From the NCBI RefSeq assembly GCF_001484765.1, contig NZ_LLXO01000021.1:46676-110675 (forward strand): a stretch of DNA of 64,000 nucleotides, given 5' to 3'. This document shows positions 29,824 to 39,333 of the stretch, in pieces. The position numbers and the translations under genes are program-made. Each line of letters opens with the position of its first letter. The stretch's first letter is position 1. Source of the stretch: Entomohabitans teleogrylli (lineage in GTDB: Bacteria; Pseudomonadota; Gammaproteobacteria; Enterobacterales; Enterobacteriaceae). A model generated the notes under the pieces. The model was not told the DNA's origin. It made no database searches and saw only the letters and a program-made list of their open reading frames with translations.

Positions 29824-30207
29824 TTACTGCGTGGTACCGTCTACCCGGGTATCAGCGTCGTTGTTGTCCTGACCCTCACCGGTTGGCGTTTTACTGTTCA
29901 CGTCCGGACAGCGCCCGTCTTTACACAGCGTATTTTTGTGTATCTCGCTGCTGCTCATATCAGAGGCGCCGCTATTACCGGCGTCCGGGTGCAGCATGGT
30001 TCCGCCGCTGGTGTCGGCATCCGGATGCAGCATGGTGCCGCCGCTATTGATCGTGCCGTTGTCGACGTTATTCGGCGCCTGCTGGCCGGCTTCTGCGCTG
30101 GCGTTGGCCTGGCCGTTATTATCGGAAGCCTGGGAGGCGGCAAAGGCGCTTGCGCTGGTCATCGCGAGTGTGGCGGCGAAAAGCAGGGTGGTCAGTGATT
30201 TCATCAT
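29824..30207 (-). CDS. ybgS: Exported YbgS-like protein
   Basis: A 127-residue protein with a Sec signal peptide (to about residue 23, ASAFA). The mature part is Asn/Gly/Asp-rich and disordered, with the family tail [15 protein letters not shown] and VDGTTQ. The function of YbgS is not known. A tandem duplication [10 protein letters not shown] is visible at about residues 55-76. Minus-strand AGGAGAACG precedes the start. It is at the E. coli location between zitB and aroG. Confidence 0.9.
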   Translation of the reverse strand: MMKSLTTLLFAATLAMTSASAFAASQASDNNGQANASAEAGQQAPNNVDNGTINSGGTMLHPDADTSGGTMLHPDAGNSGASDMSSSEIHKNTLCKDGRCPDVNSKTPTGEGQDNNDADTRVDGTTQ

Positions 30208-30435
30208 CGTTCTCCTGTCTGGCCGTTAATGTCGGATACATCTCCAACAGTGCTTTGCATGATCCCGCCGTGAAATCGGCGGGGAATGAAACACCACCGT
30301 GGATACCTGATTCAGAATGAGATATCGTAAAATAATCTATCGGCAGCGTTAATAGTTAAAAAGTGTAGCCTGCTGGCTGTGCTTCGCGACTTTATGGCGT
30401 GTTTTTTCTGGTTTTCAGGATTATTCCGCAAAGCT

Positions 30436-30453
30436 GTAAAATGACGTTTACAC
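30436..30453. promoter_or_regulatory. TyrR box upstream of aroG
   Basis: TGTAAA-N6-TTTACA is a perfect strong-type TyrR box, 67 bases before the aroG start. In E. coli TyrR with phenylalanine represses aroG. The stretch 30208-30435 shows no other gene. Confidence 0.85.
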
Positions 30454-30520
30454 TCCAGGCGCAGCGGGATAGATTGGAGGGATTGCAATTCCAGTAAAAT
30501 GTTGAGCCAGTGAAACAATG

Positions 30521-31573
30521 ATGAATTATCAGAACGACGATTTACGCATTAAAGCAATTAACGAACTTTTACCGCCAGTAGCGCTGCTGGAAAAGTTTCC
30601 CGCCACGGAAAAGGCTGCCGCGACCGTTTCGGCAGCGCGCCAGGCAATCCATCAGATCCTCAAAGGTAATGACGATCGTCTGCTGGTGGTCATTGGCCCG
30701 TGTTCGATTCACGATACCCAGGCGGCAAAAGAGTATGCGGTGCGCCTGCTGGCCTTACGTGATGAACTGAGCGGCGAGCTGGAAGTTGTTATGCGCGTCT
30801 ATTTTGAAAAACCGCGTACTACCGTAGGCTGGAAAGGGCTGATTAATGATCCGCGCATGGACAACAGCTTTATGATCAATGACGGTCTGCGCATTGCCCG
30901 TAAGCTGCTACTGGAGATCAACGATAGCGGGCTGCCGGCCGCCGGCGAATTCCTCGATATGATCACCCCGCAGTATCTGGCCGACCTGATGAGCTGGGGG
31001 GCGATTGGCGCCCGTACTACTGAATCTCAGGTGCACCGCGAACTGGCGTCCGGGCTTTCCTGTCCGGTCGGTTTTAAAAACGGTACTGATGGCACCATTA
31101 AGGTGGCGATTGACGCGATTAACGCCGCCAGCGCGCCCCACTGCTTCCTGTCGGTCACTAAGTGGGGCCACTCGGCGATTGTTAACACTGCCGGTAATGG
31201 CGATTGCCACATTATCCTGCGCGGCGGCAAGGAGCCGAACTACAGCGCGGCCCATGTTGAGCAGGTAAAAGAGGGGCTGAAAAAGGCCGGTCTGGCGCCG
31301 CAGATTATGATCGACTTCAGCCACGCCAACTCCAGCAAGCAATTTAAAAAGCAGATGGAGGTGGCGGACGATGTCTGCCGTCAGGTTGCCAGCGGTGAGG
31401 CATCGATTGTCGGCGTAATGGTCGAAAGCAATCTGGTGGAAGGTAACCAGAGTCTGGAAAGCGGCGAGCCGCTGGTTTACGGCAAAAGCGTTACCGATGC
31501 CTGCATCGGCTGGGACGACACGGATAAAGTGCTGCGCCAGCTGGCAGCGGCGGTGAAAGCGCGCCGCGGCTGA
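30521..31573 (+). CDS. aroG: DAHP synthase, phenylalanine-sensitive, AroG
   Basis: A 350-residue type I DAHP synthase that condenses phosphoenolpyruvate and erythrose 4-phosphate to open the shikimate pathway. Active-site segments are DDRLLVVIGPCSIHD, YFEKPRTTVGWKGLI, GARTTESQVHRELASGLSCP and DFSHANSSKQ. It matches AroG, the Phe-sensitive isozyme, more than AroF or AroH. ATG 30521 gives the E. coli N terminus MNYQNDDLRIK; an adjacent ATG at 30518 is equally possible. The TyrR box upstream supports the identity. Confidence 0.97.
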   Translation: MNYQNDDLRIKAINELLPPVALLEKFPATEKAAATVSAARQAIHQILKGNDDRLLVVIGPCSIHDTQAAKEYAVRLLALRDELSGELEVVMRVYFEKPRTTVGWKGLINDPRMDNSFMINDGLRIARKLLLEINDSGLPAAGEFLDMITPQYLADLMSWGAIGARTTESQVHRELASGLSCPVGFKNGTDGTIKVAIDAINAASAPHCFLSVTKWGHSAIVNTAGNGDCHIILRGGKEPNYSAAHVEQVKEGLKKAGLAPQIMIDFSHANSSKQFKKQMEVADDVCRQVASGEASIVGVMVESNLVEGNQSLESGEPLVYGKSVTDACIGWDDTDKVLRQLAAAVKARRG

Positions 31574-31594
31574 ACGATACGCCATTAAACGCCA

Positions 31595-31626
31595 GCCCCT
31601 GCCAGTTCCGGCGGGGGTTTTTATTA
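31595..31626 (+). terminator. aroG terminator
   Basis: GCCCCTGCC and GGCGGGGG flank a short loop, followed by a TTTTTATT tail. Confidence 0.8.
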
Positions 31627-31796
31627 TCTGTGCTGTACTTCGCTTACAGACATTTCTCCGCTTTCCATTTCCTGCGCTGTCTGTCTTTCCTGTCAGAGGC
31701 TATTTTCGGCTTATACAAGAAAATCCTTATGTCACAATAAGTTAATAATCCGTCCCTATAATTCGTCTTCCATTTATTTATTACAGGATATGACAA

Positions 31797-33710
31797 TTGA
31801 AACAGGGGATTTCTGTGCTGGCTGCGCTGGTGTGTCTGGCGTGCGCACCGGCGGTGGCGGCTGATGTGCAACTGAATACGCCGCGGCTGAGCGGTATGGA
31901 TAACTTCCGTGATATTGCCGGGATCGACACGGCATATAGCACGACCAATAACGGCGTGATGCGCGCCGGGGTGTTTTATCGCTCGAACGTCCTGACGCCT
32001 GGCGCGTCCGATCTGCAGACCATGGAAGCATTGAAGATTAAAACGGTCATCGATCTGCGCTCACCATCGGAAATTGCCGCGCAGGCGGATACGCTGCCGG
32101 CCGGCAGCCAGTACCATGCCGTGGATATCATTGGTAATAATGGCGCGTTTGTCATCGATATCAATAAAATGACCGTTAGCGATGTCGACGCCATGATGGA
32201 GCAGGGTGAGCGCGGCTTTGTGACCAGTGATTATTCGCGCCAGGGTTTTGCGACGGTGCTCAATGAGCTGTCTATGGCCGATGACGCGGCGCTGTTTCAC
32301 TGTACCGCCGGTAAGGACCGTACCGGTTGGCTGACGGCGGTGCTACAGTCAATCGCCGGCGTCGATCGCCAGGACATTATGGCTAACTACCTGGCGACCA
32401 ACGATTATACCGCTGAGCGGATCAATGCGACGGTAGCTATGCTGCCGCCGGCCCTCGGCGCGACCTACGGCGCGCTGATGGGGGTGCGGGCTAACTGGCT
32501 GGCTGCCGGGTTCGATCAGGTTATCGCCAGCTATGGCAGCATGGACAATTACCTGAAGCAGGGTCTGGGCCTCGATCAGGCGACAATCTATGTCCTGCGC
32601 GCCAGAATGGTGCGCTATCTGAGTTTACCCGGAGAGGCCGGTCTGGAGGGGAATGCCGCCGCCGGCGCCGCGCTGCTCAGTGGGCTCCAGGATTCACCGC
32701 TTTCCGGTCACTATACGGCGTATAACTACTATCTGCAGTCGGCCATTGACAGCAGCACGTTGGGCGGGCTGGTTAACCGGGTCGGCGGTCAGGTGTATGC
32801 CGATGCGGCCAGCTATTTGCTGCGCCAGCCTTCACGGCTTAACGACGCGCTGGCGCCGCTGGTCAGCGCCAGAGGGATCGCCGCGGGAGAGACCCGGGTC
32901 TGGTTGCAGGGGCTCAGCGGCTATCTGGGCAGTGACGAGCACGACGGCAATAGCGCCGTTTCGGAGCACACCAGCGGGGTGATGGTCGGCGCGACAACGC
33001 GCCTCAGCCAGACGCTGGCGCTGAATGGCGGTATCGGTTACGGCCACGGTTCAGTAGGTAGCGCCGGCGGTAAGGTGAAGACCAATACCACAACTCTGCA
33101 ACTGGGCGGGCGCTATGGCTTTTACAGCCTTGAGCAGGGGCCATGGGCGGGAGTGCAGGGTAACGCCGGGTATATTGATTACCAGAGCGACCGCCGGCTG
33201 GGGTACGGACTGGGCAACGCCAGCGGCGACAGCCACGGTCAGTACTACAGCGGCCGCGCATCGCTCGGCTGGCTGGCCGGTGCCGGGTCGCTGACCCTCG
33301 ATCCGGCGCTGGGCGTACAGGTGACTCATCTGAAAATTAACGGTTTTAAAGAGTCTGGCAGCGAGCTGGCGCTGGTGATGGATGGAATTAACACCACCCA
33401 GACCAGTCTGGTCGCTGATATGGGAATTCACATTGCGCCGCAGAAAGCCGGCAACTGGACACTGAATCCGGGGATTTCGCTGGGCTACGAACGGTTACTT
33501 AATGACGCCCGGGTAACGCAGCGTGGAACGCTCTACGGCATCAGTATTGACCAGGGATCAGCGTTTAACAGTAAGGACGTTTATAAGGCCGGGGTTCAGC
33601 TCAGCGGCAACTGGCGTAATGTCACGCTGGGCGGCCAGGTCAGTTATTTGACCGCCGGGAGCCACAGTGATGGTGTCAGCGGGATGCTAAATGCGCAGGT
33701 AAGTTTCTGA
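31797..33710 (+). CDS. Tyrosine/lipid phosphatase-autotransporter fusion
   Basis: A 637-residue protein with three parts. Residues 1-22 are a Sec signal peptide. Residues about 23-290 are a phosphatase of the MptpB/LipA-like family (Y_phosphatase3): an N-terminal NFRDIAGIDTAYSTTNNGVM segment and the P-loop HCTAGKDRTG with Cys169 and Arg175. Residues about 380-637 look like an autotransporter beta-barrel ending in Phe (NAQVSF). The start codon is TTG with AGGA eight bases upstream; no ATG exists in frame nearby. MptpB-type enzymes dephosphorylate phosphotyrosine and phosphoinositides. Here the enzyme would be surface-displayed or secreted. E. coli lacks a gene at this site. Confidence 0.82.
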   Translation: MKQGISVLAALVCLACAPAVAADVQLNTPRLSGMDNFRDIAGIDTAYSTTNNGVMRAGVFYRSNVLTPGASDLQTMEALKIKTVIDLRSPSEIAAQADTLPAGSQYHAVDIIGNNGAFVIDINKMTVSDVDAMMEQGERGFVTSDYSRQGFATVLNELSMADDAALFHCTAGKDRTGWLTAVLQSIAGVDRQDIMANYLATNDYTAERINATVAMLPPALGATYGALMGVRANWLAAGFDQVIASYGSMDNYLKQGLGLDQATIYVLRARMVRYLSLPGEAGLEGNAAAGAALLSGLQDSPLSGHYTAYNYYLQSAIDSSTLGGLVNRVGGQVYADAASYLLRQPSRLNDALAPLVSARGIAAGETRVWLQGLSGYLGSDEHDGNSAVSEHTSGVMVGATTRLSQTLALNGGIGYGHGSVGSAGGKVKTNTTTLQLGGRYGFYSLEQGPWAGVQGNAGYIDYQSDRRLGYGLGNASGDSHGQYYSGRASLGWLAGAGSLTLDPALGVQVTHLKINGFKESGSELALVMDGINTTQTSLVADMGIHIAPQKAGNWTLNPGISLGYERLLNDARVTQRGTLYGISIDQGSAFNSKDVYKAGVQLSGNWRNVTLGGQVSYLTAGSHSDGVSGMLNAQVSF

Positions 33711-33714
33711 GCAG

Positions 33715-33740
33715 AAAAAACCACGGCGCACGCCGTGGTT
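33715..33740 (-). terminator. Bidirectional terminator between the autotransporter gene and gpmA
   Basis: CCACGGCG/CGCCGTGG stem (33721-33738) with six A on the left, a T-tract for gpmA on the minus strand. Confidence 0.8.
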
Positions 33741-33786
33741 CAATGTAGTGACATAGCCCATAACAGCGCCAGTCAGGCAGGATACA

Positions 33787-34539
33787 TTACTTCGCTTTAC
33801 CCTGATTGGCGACTGCGGCGGCTTTGGCGGCGATCTCGTCGGCGTTGCCGAGGTAGTAGCGTTTCAGCGGTTTGAAGTTTTCGTCGAATTCATACACCAG
33901 CGGTACGCCGGTCGGGATATTCAGTTCCAGGATCTCATCTTCGCCCATATTGTCGAGGTACTTCACCAGCGCGCGCAGGGAGTTGCCGTGGGCGGCGATG
34001 ATAATCCGCTCACCGCTTTTCAGGCGCGGCAGAATGGTTTCGTTCCAGTAGGGCACAACGCGATCGATGGTCAGCGCCAGGCTTTCGGTGACCGGCAGCT
34101 CGCTGTCGCTCAGTTTCGCGTAGCGCGGGTCGTGGCCCGGGTAGCGCTCATCGTCTTTGGTCAGGGCCGGCGGAGTGACGGCAAAACCGCGACGCCACTG
34201 TTTCACCTGGTCATCGCCATATTTTTCCGCGGTTTCTGCTTTGTTGAGACCCTGCAGGGCGCCGTAGTGACGTTCGTTCAGTTTCCATGATTTTTCAACC
34301 GGCAGCCAGGCCTGATCTAACTGGTCGAGCACGTTCCACAGCGTATGGATGGCACGTTTCAGCACAGAGGTATAAGCAAAATCGAAGCTGTAGCCTTCCT
34401 CTTTCAGCAGTTTGCCGGCGGCTTTGGCTTCGCCAACGCCTTTCTCGGACAGGTCAACATCGTACCAGCCAGTGAAACGGTTTTCGTTGTTCCACTGACT
34501 TTCGCCGTGACGCACCAGAACCAGCTTAGTAACAGCCAT
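33787..34539 (-). CDS. gpmA: 2,3-bisphosphoglycerate-dependent phosphoglycerate mutase GpmA
   Basis: A 250-residue cytoplasmic glycolytic enzyme that interconverts 3- and 2-phosphoglycerate. The phosphorylated His11 is in [12 protein letters not shown], and the second His lies in [17 protein letters not shown]. Other landmarks are [12 protein letters not shown] and [20 protein letters not shown]. Exact family length. AAGGAG precedes the ATG on the minus strand. A Fur box lies upstream. Confidence 0.98.
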   Translation of the reverse strand: MAVTKLVLVRHGESQWNNENRFTGWYDVDLSEKGVGEAKAAGKLLKEEGYSFDFAYTSVLKRAIHTLWNVLDQLDQAWLPVEKSWKLNERHYGALQGLNKAETAEKYGDDQVKQWRRGFAVTPPALTKDDERYPGHDPRYAKLSDSELPVTESLALTIDRVVPYWNETILPRLKSGERIIIAAHGNSLRALVKYLDNMGEDEILELNIPTGVPLVYEFDENFKPLKRYYLGNADEIAAKAAAVANQGKAK

Positions 34540-34570
34540 AATAGGACTCCTTCATGAATCTGTGATGAAT

Positions 34571-34589
34571 GATAACGATTATCATTATA
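34571..34589. promoter_or_regulatory. Fur box upstream of gpmA
   Basis: Read on the minus strand the 19 bases TATAATGATAATCGTTATC differ from the Fur consensus GATAATGATAATCATTATC at two positions. It lies about 32-50 bases before the gpmA start. Iron control of gpmA has been reported for E. coli. Confidence 0.7.
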
Positions 34590-34862
34590 TTGCCGCGCCG
34601 GGGTCTGCGGCAATGACAATCCTTTAACATAGCGAAAATAGCCGCGTAGTGTAAGGCAGTTGTGAATCTGTGGTTAGATTTTTGTCTATGACCGATGTTA
34701 TTTCCAGCATAACGGCGGGAAAATAGTCGATTGCACTCTTGCAGGGTCGCGACATCCGGCAGGAAAACGACGCGGCGGGTGATCGACACTGCGCTGGCGA
34801 ATGGCTTTTACCGCTCTGCGCGGAGAGTGGCAGAGGCCCGGGCGGACCTCTGTCGCTGACTG
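34590..34862. other. Non-coding interval between gpmA and galM
   Basis: No gene seen. CAGAGG/CCTCTG at about 34830-34851 may form the end hairpin of the gal operon transcript, but it lacks a clear T-tract. Confidence 0.45.
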
Positions 34863-35912
34863 CTAGCCGGGCTGGCGCGGGGTAAACTGGTATTCGGTCA
34901 GGCTGTAGTAGCTCTGCCCGGGTTGCAGTATACAGTCAGGCTGCGGCCATTCCGGGTGATTCGGGCTGTCGGGAAGAAACTCGCTTTCCAGCGCCAGCCC
35001 CTGCCAGTCCTGATAGCTACCCTGTTCTCTGGCCGGTGTGCCGCCCAGATAGTTGCCGGAATAGAACTGCAGCGCCGGCGCGGTAGTGTAGACCGTCATT
35101 TCCAGCAAATCATCGCTGGACCACACCCGCGCCGCCGGGCGCTTAATGTCGCCCCGGGTATTGAGCAGAAAAGCGTGGTCATAGCCTTTCGTTTTGCGCT
35201 GGTCATCGTCGCTGAGGAAATCCTGGCTGATGCGTTTCGGTTCCCGGAAATCGAAACTGGTGCCGGCGACGGCGCTCAGATCGCGGCAGGGGATGCCGTT
35301 CTCATCCACCGGCAGGTAGCGGTCGGCAAACAGCTGCAGGCGATGCTGGCGAATATCATTCCGGGCGCCGTCAAGGTTGAAATAGGCATGGCTGGTCAGA
35401 TTCACCGGGCAGGGTTGGTCCACGGTAGCGCGGAATTCAATGGCGACCCGATTGTCTTCAGTCAGGCTGTAGCGGGCTGTGGCCTGGCAATTGCCCGGAA
35501 AACCCTGATCGCCGTCCGGCGAGTCGAGGCGAAAAATCACTTCGTCTGTATTCAGTAGCGCAATGCGCCAGCGCCGTTTGTCGAATCCCTGCGGCCCGCC
35601 GTGCAACTGATGCGCGCCCTGGCTCGGCGTCAGAGTAACGGTTTCGCCGTTGTAGACGTACTGGCTGTTGGCGATGCGGTTGGCATAGCGGCCCACGCTG
35701 GCGCCGAGAAAAGCGCTTTGTTGCTGGTACACCTCCGGACTGGGGCAGCCCGGTAGCGTTTCGCGCACGCTGTCGTCTTTCATTGGCACCCGGCAGGACA
35801 TCAGGGTGGCGCCCCAGTCCATCATGGTGATAAGCATCCCGGCGCTATTACGCAGGGTGATGATGCGATAAGGCTGCCCGTCCGGCGCCAGTTGGGGCGT
35901 TTCTCTTAGCAC
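34863..35912 (-). CDS. galM: Galactose mutarotase GalM
   Basis: A 349-residue aldose 1-epimerase that interconverts alpha- and beta-galactose. Substrate residues lie in [29 protein letters not shown] and [12 protein letters not shown] (catalytic His), with the catalytic Glu in [20 protein letters not shown]. The start is GTG (minus strand) and overlaps the end of galK by seven bases. It is last in the galETKM operon. Confidence 0.96.
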   Translation of the reverse strand: MLRETPQLAPDGQPYRIITLRNSAGMLITMMDWGATLMSCRVPMKDDSVRETLPGCPSPEVYQQQSAFLGASVGRYANRIANSQYVYNGETVTLTPSQGAHQLHGGPQGFDKRRWRIALLNTDEVIFRLDSPDGDQGFPGNCQATARYSLTEDNRVAIEFRATVDQPCPVNLTSHAYFNLDGARNDIRQHRLQLFADRYLPVDENGIPCRDLSAVAGTSFDFREPKRISQDFLSDDDQRKTKGYDHAFLLNTRGDIKRPAARVWSSDDLLEMTVYTTAPALQFYSGNYLGGTPAREQGSYQDWQGLALESEFLPDSPNHPEWPQPDCILQPGQSYYSLTEYQFTPRQPG

Positions 35913-37054
35913 TGCCCGGCTCCTTGTGAAGGTTTACACACGTAGAAAGTTTCTTTTATACCGGTTTTTGCCTGGTATTGTTGTGAGACCGCCTGCTGAA
36001 CCTCAGGAATCAGAGATTCCGGCACCAGCGCCACGACGCAGCCGCCGAAGCCGCCGCCGGTCATACGCACCCCGCCGCGCTCGCCAATCACGGCTTTGAC
36101 TATTTCCACCAGGGTATCGATCTGCGGGACTGTGATTTCGAAATCATCGCGCATTGAAGCGTGGGATTCGGCCATCAACTGCCCCATGCGCTGCAGGTCG
36201 CCTCTGCTCAGGGCTTCCGCGGCTTCCAGAGTGCGGGCATTTTCTGTCAGCACGTGACGCACCCGGCGCGCCACAACCGGATCCAGTTCGTTAGCGACAG
36301 CGTTGAACTGGTTGATATCGACATCGCGCAGCGCCTGTTGCTCAAAGAAGCGGGCGCCGGTCTCGCACTGCTGGCGGCGGGTGTTGTATTCGCTGCCTAC
36401 CAGGGTGCGTTTAAAATTACTGTTAATGATCGCCACCGCCACCCCTTTGGGCATCGGCACCGCTTTACTGCTTAGCGAACGGCAGTCGATAAGCAGCGCG
36501 TGGTCTTTTTTACCCAGCGCCGAGATCAACTGATCCATAATGCCGCAGTTACAGCCAACAAACTGGTTCTCCGCCTCCTGGCCGTTCAGCGCAATCTGCG
36601 CGCCGTCCAGCGGCAGATGATAAAGCTGCTGAAAAACGGTGCCGACCGCTACTTCCAGCGATGCCGAAGAGCTGAGTCCGGCGCCTTGCGGAACGTCGCC
36701 GCTGATCACCATATCGACGCCGCCGAATTGCGGGCTGCGTTTTTGCAGATGTTTCACCACACCGCGCACGTAGTTGGACCACTGCTGGCTGTCGTGGCTG
36801 AGAATCGGCGCGTCGAGCGAGAATTCATCAACCTGGTTGTCGTAATCCGCGGCAATCACTCTGACCTGGCGGTCGTTGCGGGTCGCGCAACTGATCACCG
36901 TCTGGTAATCAATGGCGCAGGGCAGCACGAAACCATCGTTGTAGTCGGTGTGCTCGCCGATCAGGTTTACGCGTCCCGGCGCCTGAAGGGTGTGGCTGGC
37001 AGGGTAGCCAAATTTTTCAGCAAACAGCACCTGGGTTTTTTCTTTCAGACTCAT
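35906..37054 (-). CDS. galK: Galactokinase GalK
   Basis: A 382-residue GHMP kinase that phosphorylates galactose with ATP. The galactokinase signature [15 protein letters not shown] is near residue 26, the ATP loop [20 protein letters not shown] at about residue 115, and the third GHMP motif [18 protein letters not shown] at the C terminus. I use 37054, two bases after the galT stop and with GGAGA six bases upstream; 37060 lies too close to that site. Exact E. coli length. Confidence 0.98.
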   Translation of the reverse strand: MSLKEKTQVLFAEKFGYPASHTLQAPGRVNLIGEHTDYNDGFVLPCAIDYQTVISCATRNDRQVRVIAADYDNQVDEFSLDAPILSHDSQQWSNYVRGVVKHLQKRSPQFGGVDMVISGDVPQGAGLSSSASLEVAVGTVFQQLYHLPLDGAQIALNGQEAENQFVGCNCGIMDQLISALGKKDHALLIDCRSLSSKAVPMPKGVAVAIINSNFKRTLVGSEYNTRRQQCETGARFFEQQALRDVDINQFNAVANELDPVVARRVRHVLTENARTLEAAEALSRGDLQRMGQLMAESHASMRDDFEITVPQIDTLVEIVKAVIGERGGVRMTGGGFGGCVVALVPESLIPEVQQAVSQQYQAKTGIKETFYVCKPSQGAGQC

Positions 37055-37056
37055 GA

Positions 37057-38103
37057 TCATTCTCCGGATTCGCGGAAGTGGACATCGCTGACGGCGCGTA
37101 ACCGTTCGGCTGCCTGTTCGGCGGTTAAATCACGCTGGGTTTCCGCCAGCATTTCATAGCCGACCATAAATTTGCGTACCGTCGCCGAACGCAGCAGGGG
37201 CGGATAAAAATGGGCGTGCAACTGCCAGTGGGCGTTCTGTTCACCGTTAAACGGCGCGCCGTGCCAGCCCATGGAATACGGGAAGGAACAGTTGAAAAGA
37301 TTGTCATAGCGGCTGGTGAGCTTTTTCAGCGCGAGCGCCAGATCGCTGCGCTGCGCCGGGCTGAGATCGGTGATGCGCAGCACGTGGGCTTTCGGTAACA
37401 GCAGGGTTTCAAACGGCCACGCCGCCCACCAGGGGACCACCGCCAGCCAGTGCTCGGTTTCAACCGCCGTCCGGCTACCGTCCACCTGTTCGCGGCGGGC
37501 GTAATCCACCAGCATCGGCGTACCATAGCGGGTGTAGTAGTCGCGCTGATTCAGATCTTCCCGGGCTGCTTCATTGGGCAGAAAGCTGTTCGCCCAGACC
37601 TGGCCGTGAGGGTGAGGGTTTGAGCAACCCATGGCGGCGCCCTTATTTTCAAATACCTGTACCCACGGGTAATGCTGACCCAGTTCCGCGGTCTGCTGCT
37701 GCCAGGTTTTCACCACCTCCTCCAGCGCCGCCACAGACAGCTCCGGCAGGGTTTTGCTGTGGTCCGGCGAAAAACAGATCACCCGACTGGTGCCGCGGGC
37801 GCTCTGGTAGCGCAGCAGCGGATCGTCATTGGCCGGCGCGTCCGGGGTGTCGGTCATCAGGGCGGCGAAATCGTTGGTAAAGACATACGTTCCGGCATAG
37901 TGCGGATTTTTATCCCCGGTCACCCGGGTATTACCGGGACACAGAAAACAGTCCGAATCGTGGCTGGGGAGGGTCTGTTTTGCCGGTGTTTCCTGCGCCC
38001 CTTGCCAGGGGCGCCTGGCGCGGTGTGGAGAGACCAGAATCCATTGACCCGTCAGGGGGTTATAGCGGCGATGCGGATGATCGACGGGATTAAAGCGCTC
38101 CAT
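37057..38103 (-). CDS. galT: Galactose-1-phosphate uridylyltransferase GalT
   Basis: A 348-residue enzyme exchanging UMP between UDP-glucose and galactose 1-phosphate. The active site [16 protein letters not shown] holds the HPH nucleophile. Zn/Fe-binding regions are [14 protein letters not shown] and [17 protein letters not shown]. It begins [19 protein letters not shown]. It is between galE and galK with tight spacing in the gal operon. Confidence 0.98.
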   Translation of the reverse strand: MERFNPVDHPHRRYNPLTGQWILVSPHRARRPWQGAQETPAKQTLPSHDSDCFLCPGNTRVTGDKNPHYAGTYVFTNDFAALMTDTPDAPANDDPLLRYQSARGTSRVICFSPDHSKTLPELSVAALEEVVKTWQQQTAELGQHYPWVQVFENKGAAMGCSNPHPHGQVWANSFLPNEAAREDLNQRDYYTRYGTPMLVDYARREQVDGSRTAVETEHWLAVVPWWAAWPFETLLLPKAHVLRITDLSPAQRSDLALALKKLTSRYDNLFNCSFPYSMGWHGAPFNGEQNAHWQLHAHFYPPLLRSATVRKFMVGYEMLAETQRDLTAEQAAERLRAVSDVHFRESGE

Positions 38104-38112
38104 AGTAAATCC

Positions 38113-39129
38113 TTAATCGGGGTAACCTTGAGGGTGACGTGACTGCCAGCGCCAGGTGTCGTCGGCCATTTCCTGCAGTGAGCGGCTGACACGCCAGTTG
38201 AGTTCTTTCGCCGCTTTGCTGGCATCCGCCCAGTAGGCAGGCAGATCGCCGTCGCGGCGCGGGGCGAAGTGGTAAGCCACCGGCTTACCGCAGGCTTTGC
38301 TGAACGCGTTGACCACGTCGAGTACGCTGCTGCCGACGCCGGCGCCGAGGTTGTAGATGTGGACTCCGGGTTTACCGGCTAACTGCTGCATGGCGGCAAC
38401 GTGGCCGTCAGCGAGGTCCATAACATGGATGTAATCGCGTACGCCGGTCCCGTCGGCGGTAGGGTAATCGTTTCCAAACACCGCCAGCGATTCGCGGCGG
38501 CCGACCGCCACCTGGGCGATGTAGGGCATCAGGTTATTGGGAATACCCTGCGGATCTTCTCCCATGTCGCCTGACGGATGAGCGCCGACCGGGTTGAAGT
38601 AACGCAACAGCGCAATGCTGAATTCCGGACAGGCTTTCTGAAGATCGGCGAGGATCTGTTCCACCATCAGTTTACTTTTGCCGTATGGGCTCTGGGGGGT
38701 ACCGGTGGGGAAGCTTTCAACGTAAGGGATTTTCGGCTGGTCGCCGTACACGGTGGCGGAGGAGCTGAAAATAAAGTTGGTGATCCCGGCCTTGCGCATG
38801 GCGGACAGCAGGCACAGGGTACCGGTGATATTGTTGTCGTAGTATTCCAGCGGCTTATTGACTGACTCGCCGACGGCTTTCAGGCCGGCAAAATGAATGA
38901 CAGCCTCTGGCTTATGGTCATGAAGAATTTCATTGAGCAGCGCTTCATCACGAATGTCGCCGTCAATAAACAGGGGTTGCCCACCGCCCAGCCGCTCGAT
39001 AACCGGTATCACGCTGCGCTTACTGTTGCACAGGTTGTCGAGGATAATCACCTGGTGTCCGTTCTTTAAAAGCTGTACGCAGGTGTGGCTGCCGATGTAA
39101 CCGCTACCACCCGTGACCAGAACTTTCAT
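38113..39129 (-). CDS. galE: UDP-glucose 4-epimerase GalE
   Basis: A 338-residue short-chain dehydrogenase/reductase of exact E. coli length. The NAD-binding motif VLVTGGSGYIGSHTC is at the N terminus, and the catalytic Ser and YxxxK are in FIFSSSATVYGD and TPQSPYGKSKLMVEQIL. It is the first gene of galETKM. I use 39129 because MKVLVTGG is the family start; the longer frame to 39171 runs into the promoter. Confidence 0.97.
   Translation of the reverse strand: MKVLVTGGSGYIGSHTCVQLLKNGHQVIILDNLCNSKRSVIPVIERLGGGQPLFIDGDIRDEALLNEILHDHKPEAVIHFAGLKAVGESVNKPLEYYDNNITGTLCLLSAMRKAGITNFIFSSSATVYGDQPKIPYVESFPTGTPQSPYGKSKLMVEQILADLQKACPEFSIALLRYFNPVGAHPSGDMGEDPQGIPNNLMPYIAQVAVGRRESLAVFGNDYPTADGTGVRDYIHVMDLADGHVAAMQQLAGKPGVHIYNLGAGVGSSVLDVVNAFSKACGKPVAYHFAPRRDGDLPAYWADASKAAKELNWRVSRSLQEMADDTWRWQSRHPQGYPD
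39095..39110. promoter_or_regulatory. Internal gal operator OI, inside galE
   Basis: On the minus strand GTGGTAGCGGTTACAT equals the E. coli OI sequence as I recall it. With OE it supports DNA looping by GalR and HU. Confidence 0.8.
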
Positions 39130-39207
39130 TTTATACTCCATTAGGCTTATGGTATGAATTAACCATAGCATAACAGAATCGTCAAAAGTGTGACATGCTG
39201 CAAATTA

Positions 39208-39223
39208 GTGAAAGCGTTTACAC
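39208..39223. promoter_or_regulatory. External gal operator OE with adjoining CRP site
   Basis: GTGAAAGCGTTTACAC fits the GalR/GalS operator. TGTGACATGCTGCAAATTAG at about 39189-39208 fits the gal CRP site, and the minus-strand TATGGTTAATTCATACC stretch near 39155-39175 holds the P1/P2 -10 boxes. The order is that of the E. coli gal promoter. Confidence 0.8.
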
Positions 39224-39295
39224 AAGGTATAAATAAGACAACGCAACGGCAAACACATTGTAGAACAAAGCGCTGGCGGCGAGGTTCTTATTTTA

Positions 39296-39326
39296 TCTGA
39301 AAATGCTCTCCCGTCGTCGGGAGAGC
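39296..39326 (-). terminator. modF terminator
   Basis: GCTCTCCCG/CGGGAGAGC stem, followed on the minus strand by ATTTTC and a T-rich stretch. Confidence 0.7.
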
Positions 39327-39333
39327 TTATTGC

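Noticed and set aside
31790..31865. ATG at 31790 as start of the phosphatase-autotransporter
   Set aside because: That ATG is in another frame and soon stops; the TTG at 31797 gives a proper signal peptide.
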